From NCBI GenBank assembly GCA_900542875.1, contig UQPH01000044.1, forward strand, positions 1 to 9,140: a DNA stretch of 9,140 bases, given 5' to 3'. How positions within the stretch are numbered: the first letter of the stretch is position 1; every line of letters starts with the position of its first letter. Positions 5,763 to 9,140 of this stretch are shown piece by piece. The translations under genes and the position numbers were made by a program. The notes below the pieces were generated by a model that saw only the letters and a program-made list of their open reading frames with translations, was not told the DNA's origin and ran no database searches. Origin of the DNA: an uncultured Eubacterium sp. (GTDB lineage Bacteria > Bacillota > Clostridia > Oscillospirales > Acutalibacteraceae).

Positions 5763-6907
5763 TGAACCACCGTACTTATTTGGAAATTGATTTGAACAAA
5801 TTGGAGCATAATTTTAACTGCGTACGCAACAAATTGCCCGACGATGTTAAGATACTCGGCGTAATCAAAGCAAACGCATACGGTCACGGTGCTGTTGAGA
5901 TAGGCAAATTTCTTGATGACAAGTGTGACTTTTTCGGAGTTGCGTGTATCGAAGAGGCAGTTGAACTGAAAAATGCAGGAATAAAAACGTCGATACTTAT
6001 TTTAGGCAGAGTTTTTCCTTTTGATATTGAAACTGCCGTTAAATATGATGTGAGGATTCCGATTTTTTCATATGAAGACGCAGTTGCTCTTTCAAACGAG
6101 GCGGTTAAGCAGGGAAAAAATGTGCCGTTTCATTTTTGTATTGATACGGGAATGAGCAGAATAGGCTTTCAAGTCAGCGAGGAAAGTGCCGATATTTGCA
6201 AAAGCATAACCGAACTGCCTAATATATTTGCCGAGGGTCTGTTTTCCCACTTTGCGACTGCCGATGAAAAGGATTTGTCTAAGGCTGTCGAGCAAAGAAA
6301 TAAATACAAGAAATTTTGTAAAATGCTGAGTGACAGAGGAGTTGAAATTCCTATTAAGCACCTTAATAACAGCGCCGGAATTATGAATTTTGACGAGTAC
6401 TTTGATATGTGCAGAATGGGAATTATAACATACGGTCTTTATCCGTCCGAAGAAGTTGACAAGGGTATACTTGACCTTGAGCCGATAATGAGTTGGCACG
6501 CAAAAATTTCGCACGTTAAAGACCTTGAACCAAACAGGGAAATCTCCTATGGCGGTATATTCAAAACCGATAAAGTAACCAAGGTCGCTACCGTTCCTGT
6601 CGGATATGCAGACGGCTTTCCCAGATGCTTGTCCAATAAAGGCAAGATTATTATAAACGGCAAATATGCAAAAATACTCGGCAGAGTTTGTATGGACCAA
6701 TTTATGGTTGATGTCAGCGATATTGAATGTAATGTAAATGATGAGGTCATTTTGTTCGGCATGCAAAAAGATGCCTGCATTTCCTTGGAAGAACTCTCAA
6801 ACAGCGCATATTCATTCAATTACGAGTTGCCTTGCAGAATACCTCTGCGTGTTAACAGGGTTTATGTTTATAACGGCAAAACGGTTAAAGATGTCGGACT
6901 TGTATAA
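5762..6907 (+). CDS. alr: Alanine racemase
   Basis: PLP-dependent interconversion of L- and D-alanine in the cytoplasm, supplying D-Ala for peptidoglycan or, when catabolic, returning D-Ala to the L pool. The 381-residue product has normal length and both domains. The N-terminal TIM barrel carries VIKANAYGHG with the PLP lysine at Lys36, CIDTGMSRIGF, FSHFATAD and LNNSAGIM. The C-terminal beta domain holds ISYGGIF with catalytic Tyr263 (equivalent of Tyr265 in the Geobacillus enzyme), VATVPVGYADGF and GRVCMDQFMVDV. The start overlaps the pxpA TAA by one base, with GAGG (5748-5751) 10 bases upstream. As last gene of an operon headed by a D-amino-acid aminotransferase it could feed that enzyme with D-Ala. 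Whether it is the only alr in the genome cannot be told here. Confidence 0.95.
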   Translation: MNHRTYLEIDLNKLEHNFNCVRNKLPDDVKILGVIKANAYGHGAVEIGKFLDDKCDFFGVACIEEAVELKNAGIKTSILILGRVFPFDIETAVKYDVRIPIFSYEDAVALSNEAVKQGKNVPFHFCIDTGMSRIGFQVSEESADICKSITELPNIFAEGLFSHFATADEKDLSKAVEQRNKYKKFCKMLSDRGVEIPIKHLNNSAGIMNFDEYFDMCRMGIITYGLYPSEEVDKGILDLEPIMSWHAKISHVKDLEPNREISYGGIFKTDKVTKVATVPVGYADGFPRCLSNKGKIIINGKYAKILGRVCMDQFMVDVSDIECNVNDEVILFGMQKDACISLEELSNSAYSFNYELPCRIPLRVNRVYVYNGKTVKDVGLV

Positions 6908-6959
6908 AATGTTTGAATTTTCTGAATAAACTCTGAGTTCGCATTATCATTTGCAAAAG

Positions 6960-7034
6960 AAAAGAGCGATTTTAAGGGGCACACTTCTTTATGAAGTGTG
7001 CCCCCAAGTGTTTTTGCTTAAAGTCGCTCTTTTT
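6960..7034. terminator. Bidirectional terminator: nested 17-bp and 11-12-bp stems
   Basis: An outer inverted repeat pairs 6960-6976 with 7017-7033 (17 bp, one G-U, AAAAGAGCGA with TCGCTCTTTT at its base). An inner hairpin pairs GGGGCACACTTC (6976-6987) with GAAGTGTGCCCC (6993-7004) around loop TTTAT. A T run (7030-7034) follows on the plus strand. On the minus strand the complement of GCAAAAGAAAA gives a T-rich tail beyond the same stem, so transcripts from both sides would stop here. It sits between the stop of alr and the convergent peptide/M64 genes. Confidence 0.85.
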
Positions 7035-7051
7035 AGATTGTTTATAAATTT

Positions 7052-7150
7052 TTATAAATCCGGCGTTTCAATAGGTCCTCTGGAAGTTGTAATAACATCA
7101 CAAACTGTAAACTCTTGAAGTTCTGCCAGAGGTTTTACATATTCTTTCAT
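7052..7150 (-). CDS. 32-residue peptide with a DVITTS motif, downstream of the M64 peptidase
   Basis: A complete small gene: ATG at 7150-7148, TAA at 7054-7052, 32 residues. It begins MKEYVKPLAELQEF, has a single Cys17, then DVITTSRG (18-25), and ends ETPDL. A strong SD, AAAGGAG (complement of 7157-7163), lies 6 bases before the ATG, and the gene starts 14 bases after the M64 stop with no terminator between them, so it is probably co-transcribed with the peptidase. No signal peptide or membrane segment is visible. From memory, short unannotated Clostridia proteins with a KP-x-x-E start and a DVITTS-like core recur in genomes; their function is unknown to me. Evidence for translation is the RBS and spacing, not homology. 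It could be a peptide substrate, signal or modified-peptide precursor, but none of these is shown. Confidence 0.65.
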   Translation of the reverse strand: MKEYVKPLAELQEFTVCDVITTSRGPIETPDL

Positions 7151-7164
7151 TTTCTTCTCCTTTC

Positions 7165-9140
7165 TTATGCTCCGTATGCTTTTGCACTGTTGCCGTAAAG
7201 CATCATTGCAGTTGTCATTTTATCTAGCGGCTTGTCCTTGTAATTGTCCCTTACCAAACGGGCATATGATTCAACGCTGAAAAGCATTGTGTTGCTGCAA
7301 GGTTTGCCGTTTTCGTAAATCGTGAAAAGCAAATCATCGCTCAACTCATTTGCAAAAAGTTCGTTGCAATACACGTAATATGTACCGTCGCCGTTGTTTA
7401 CAAAATCATCTTTGGTATAAGTGAATTTTGCATTTTTAAGGACAATTTCAACGGTTTTGTTTTCGACATCTTTTGCTGAAAACTTCACCTTAACCATAAT
7501 TGAGTTTTTAAGCACCAAACTGCAAGTTTTCCACTCAGCTGTCGGATTGCTTATTGTTTTGTAATTAAGGTTTCTGATATTCTTGAATTCCGTTGTATCC
7601 TTGCTTGCCCAATCTTTTTGAACATCCGTAAGGTCTGAATTTACAAGATTATCGGTTTGATAGCCGGCATATATTTGTGCGGCCGCACCGTAATTGAGCA
7701 AGTCCACAAGCAGGGTGCGAAGTTTTGCATGCTCATCGTCGCTGTACCTGTCGAGCATCGTATAAGCGTATTCTTTTACGCTCATTATTTTTTCGGGGCT
7801 TGTGTATTCCCCGCTTTTGTTTTTTGCATGCAAAACGGCGGTTACATTATCATTCATAAGTTGTGGGTTAATGCCCTTGTATGAAAATACATAATATTTA
7901 TCGGTTTCTTTATAATCGGTAACCTTTTCTTCTTTTCCGCCGCACTCAAAGGTCATATAGAACTCGTCAAAGGAGGAAAGGCTGCTTTTGAGCACTTTGA
8001 AATTCATTGTTATACTGCTCTCAAGCGAAAGGGAAACCGTGTTAATCACAGGTGACGGCTTTTCTTCCGGAGCCGTTTTGTTTTTATAGTAATATGTAAC
8101 AACCGTTCCGTCTGAAACAATGGGAGTGTTTAAGCCGTCTGCCTTTACAAATTCATAGCCGTACAGTGATTTTGCAGGGGTTAAATTAAGTTTTGTGCCG
8201 TATGGCACTGTAAATGTTCCGCCGGCAGTGTTTGGAATTTCAGAGCCGTCCTCAAATTTATACTGAATTGAAACAGTCGGGTAACGCTGTGTTTCCGTAT
8301 TATCGTCGGCAAGCACATTTCCGTTTTCATCGAGCACCTGAAATGCCACGGTGTCGCCGTTCTTTAGCTGTGCGTCTGACGGAATTTGATAGATAAGCGA
8401 GCAACTCTTTAAGCCTGAATTAAAATCGCTTTTGATGTGATCCAAAGCACCGAGCGGCCAGAAATTTGCCTTATCATTCCAAACAGGAATGTCAAAGGTT
8501 TGTACTGTTTGAAGCGGATTTCCCGATGAATCGGTCGCAACGCTTCCGTCGGAATGCTTAATCCACATTTTGAATTTTAATTGTCGTGCATTTTTATCCG
8601 AAATGTTTTGAATAACAGTTCTAAGCTCGATTTTTTTGCCGTTCATATCGGTATTAAATCTGCTTTTGCTGTTGCCGCTCAAAAGTCGGTCATTGCGATT
8701 GTATGTATAATTATAGTACGAACTTGTTTCAAGGTCGGCAAAATCAGACGGCTTTGAATAAGCACCCGTATATTCCTTAACCTCGGGAGTTGCAACGTAA
8801 AGGTCTACATCCTTAACAAGCTGAGACATTCGCTTGAAGCCCTGCAAACGGCAAACCTCACAGAATTGATGGTTTGTGTCTCTCATTATGCACTCATAAC
8901 TTGAAACAAGCATTTTTGAGCCGTAAGCATTGCGGCAGGTATATGTGTTTCTAAAGCCTAAAAGCTGTCGCCACTTAATCTTTTCCGGGTCTTCAACCGA
9001 GGAAAGATTAAGCGATTTAAGTTCCTTATCCTCAAGCAAATATCCGCCGCTGTATTCATCACCGAGACCGAGCAAACCGTGTCCGAACTCGTGTGCAAAA
9101 GTTTTTGACGCACGATAGCTGTCTGATGGCGAAATGAAAT
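7165..9140 (-). CDS. M64-type zinc metallopeptidase, C-terminal 657 residues (5' end outside window)
   Basis: The frame is open from the window edge to TAA at 7167-7165. Just inside the edge is HEFGHGLLGLGDEY (residues 16-29 of the visible part), the zinc motif HExxH with the downstream DEY typical of the M64 (IgA peptidase) family. The domain's end, with ECIMRDTNHQFCEVC (82-96), follows. After it come a beta-rich region (about 110-280), a MucBP/Ig-like repeat (about 288-354, VSIQYKFEDGSEIP to VVTYYYKNK), a TAPEEKPSP linker, and two similar ~115-130 residue modules (366-496 and 541-657) ending in YGAAAQIY and YGNSAKAY. Such modular proteins are secreted; the signal peptide would lie beyond base 9140. 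There is no LPXTG or other anchor at the C-terminus. A TTG at 9075 is an internal codon, not the start. Substrate unknown; IgA cleavage should not be assumed. Confidence 0.88.
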   Translation of the reverse strand, partial: FISPSDSYRASKTFAHEFGHGLLGLGDEYSGGYLLEDKELKSLNLSSVEDPEKIKWRQLLGFRNTYTCRNAYGSKMLVSSYECIMRDTNHQFCEVCRLQGFKRMSQLVKDVDLYVATPEVKEYTGAYSKPSDFADLETSSYYNYTYNRNDRLLSGNSKSRFNTDMNGKKIELRTVIQNISDKNARQLKFKMWIKHSDGSVATDSSGNPLQTVQTFDIPVWNDKANFWPLGALDHIKSDFNSGLKSCSLIYQIPSDAQLKNGDTVAFQVLDENGNVLADDNTETQRYPTVSIQYKFEDGSEIPNTAGGTFTVPYGTKLNLTPAKSLYGYEFVKADGLNTPIVSDGTVVTYYYKNKTAPEEKPSPVINTVSLSLESSITMNFKVLKSSLSSFDEFYMTFECGGKEEKVTDYKETDKYYVFSYKGINPQLMNDNVTAVLHAKNKSGEYTSPEKIMSVKEYAYTMLDRYSDDEHAKLRTLLVDLLNYGAAAQIYAGYQTDNLVNSDLTDVQKDWASKDTTEFKNIRNLNYKTISNPTAEWKTCSLVLKNSIMVKVKFSAKDVENKTVEIVLKNAKFTYTKDDFVNNGDGTYYVYCNELFANELSDDLLFTIYENGKPCSNTMLFSVESYARLVRDNYKDKPLDKMTTAMMLYGNSAKAYGA
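7168..8043 (-). repeat. Two tandem C-terminal modules in the M64 protein
   Basis: Module 1 (8043-7651) and module 2 (7518-7168) share a layout: a beta-rich part starting SSITMNFKV or NSIMVKVKF, a K/G-D-x-Y-Y-V-(F/Y) strand, then a helical end SVKEYAYTML...YGAAAQIY against SVESYARLV...YGNSAKAY. Shared positions are SVxxYA, a Y-x-D turn, K-x-x-T and YGxxAxxY. The residues between them (TDNLVN and following) act as linker. This looks like an old protein-level duplication; DNA identity between the copies is low. Confidence 0.6.

Noticed and set aside
6092..6766. 224-codon minus-strand open frame inside alr
   Set aside because: Antisense shadow of a full-length, well-conserved alanine racemase; no SD, no recognisable family features.
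6976..7004. The GC-rich hairpin as part of a mobile element or REP-type repeat
   Set aside because: A single copy is present, with no transposase, target-site duplication or second copy in the window; terminator function explains it.
7052..7150. Reading the 32-residue peptide as a lanthipeptide, sactipeptide or bacteriocin precursor
   Set aside because: Only one cysteine, no double-glycine leader site, and no modification enzyme or exporter is visible in the window.
9073..9075. TTG at 9075 as the start of the M64 protein
   Set aside because: The frame continues upstream to the window edge and includes the HEFGH zinc motif (9093-9079), so the TTG is an internal leucine codon.

Overview
The window looks like a low-GC Gram-positive chromosome, most probably a gut Clostridia member of the Oscillospirales/Ruminococcaceae type. 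The reasons are the AT-rich DNA, the Shine-Dalgarno-led overlapping operon, the B. subtilis-like kipI/kipA/ycsI/ycsF gene set, and a secreted M64 metallopeptidase ending in modules with a YGAAAQ motif that I associate with gut Clostridia. The taxon is inferred; no rRNA or marker gene is present.

Layout. Positions 1-75 look like the last 24 codons of an upstream gene. Positions 76-517 are AT-rich with no convincing gene; they hold short direct repeats, a possible promoter and a clear intrinsic terminator (401-435). At 518-546 is a near-ideal extended -10 promoter, preceded by a 10-bp tandem repeat. It is followed by a ~115-nt leader that folds into a three-tier hairpin (559-642). The 3' strand of the outermost stem can instead pair with the Shine-Dalgarno of the first gene, which is the design expected of a translational riboswitch or other cis-regulatory RNA.

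Seven tightly packed plus-strand genes follow (668-6907): D-amino-acid aminotransferase, DUF4392 glutamate cyclase, PxpB, PxpC, DUF1445/YcsI protein, PxpA and alanine racemase. They overlap by 1-4 bases or are separated by 8 bases. Together they form a compact D-Glu/D-Ala/5-oxoproline module: Alr interconverts L- and D-Ala, the aminotransferase exchanges D-Ala/2-oxoglutarate with D-Glu/pyruvate, the two DGLUCY-type proteins would cyclise D-Glu to 5-oxoproline, and PxpABC would hydrolyse 5-oxoproline to glutamate with ATP. DUF1445 and DUF4392 are fused in the mammalian D-glutamate cyclase DGLUCY; here they are two genes in one operon.

A nested inverted repeat (6960-7034) forms a bidirectional terminator between this operon and the convergent minus-strand genes. 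Those are a 32-codon peptide gene (7052-7150) with a strong RBS and, 14 bases upstream of it, the C-terminal 657 residues of a secreted M64-type zinc metallopeptidase (7165-9140), which runs out of the window.
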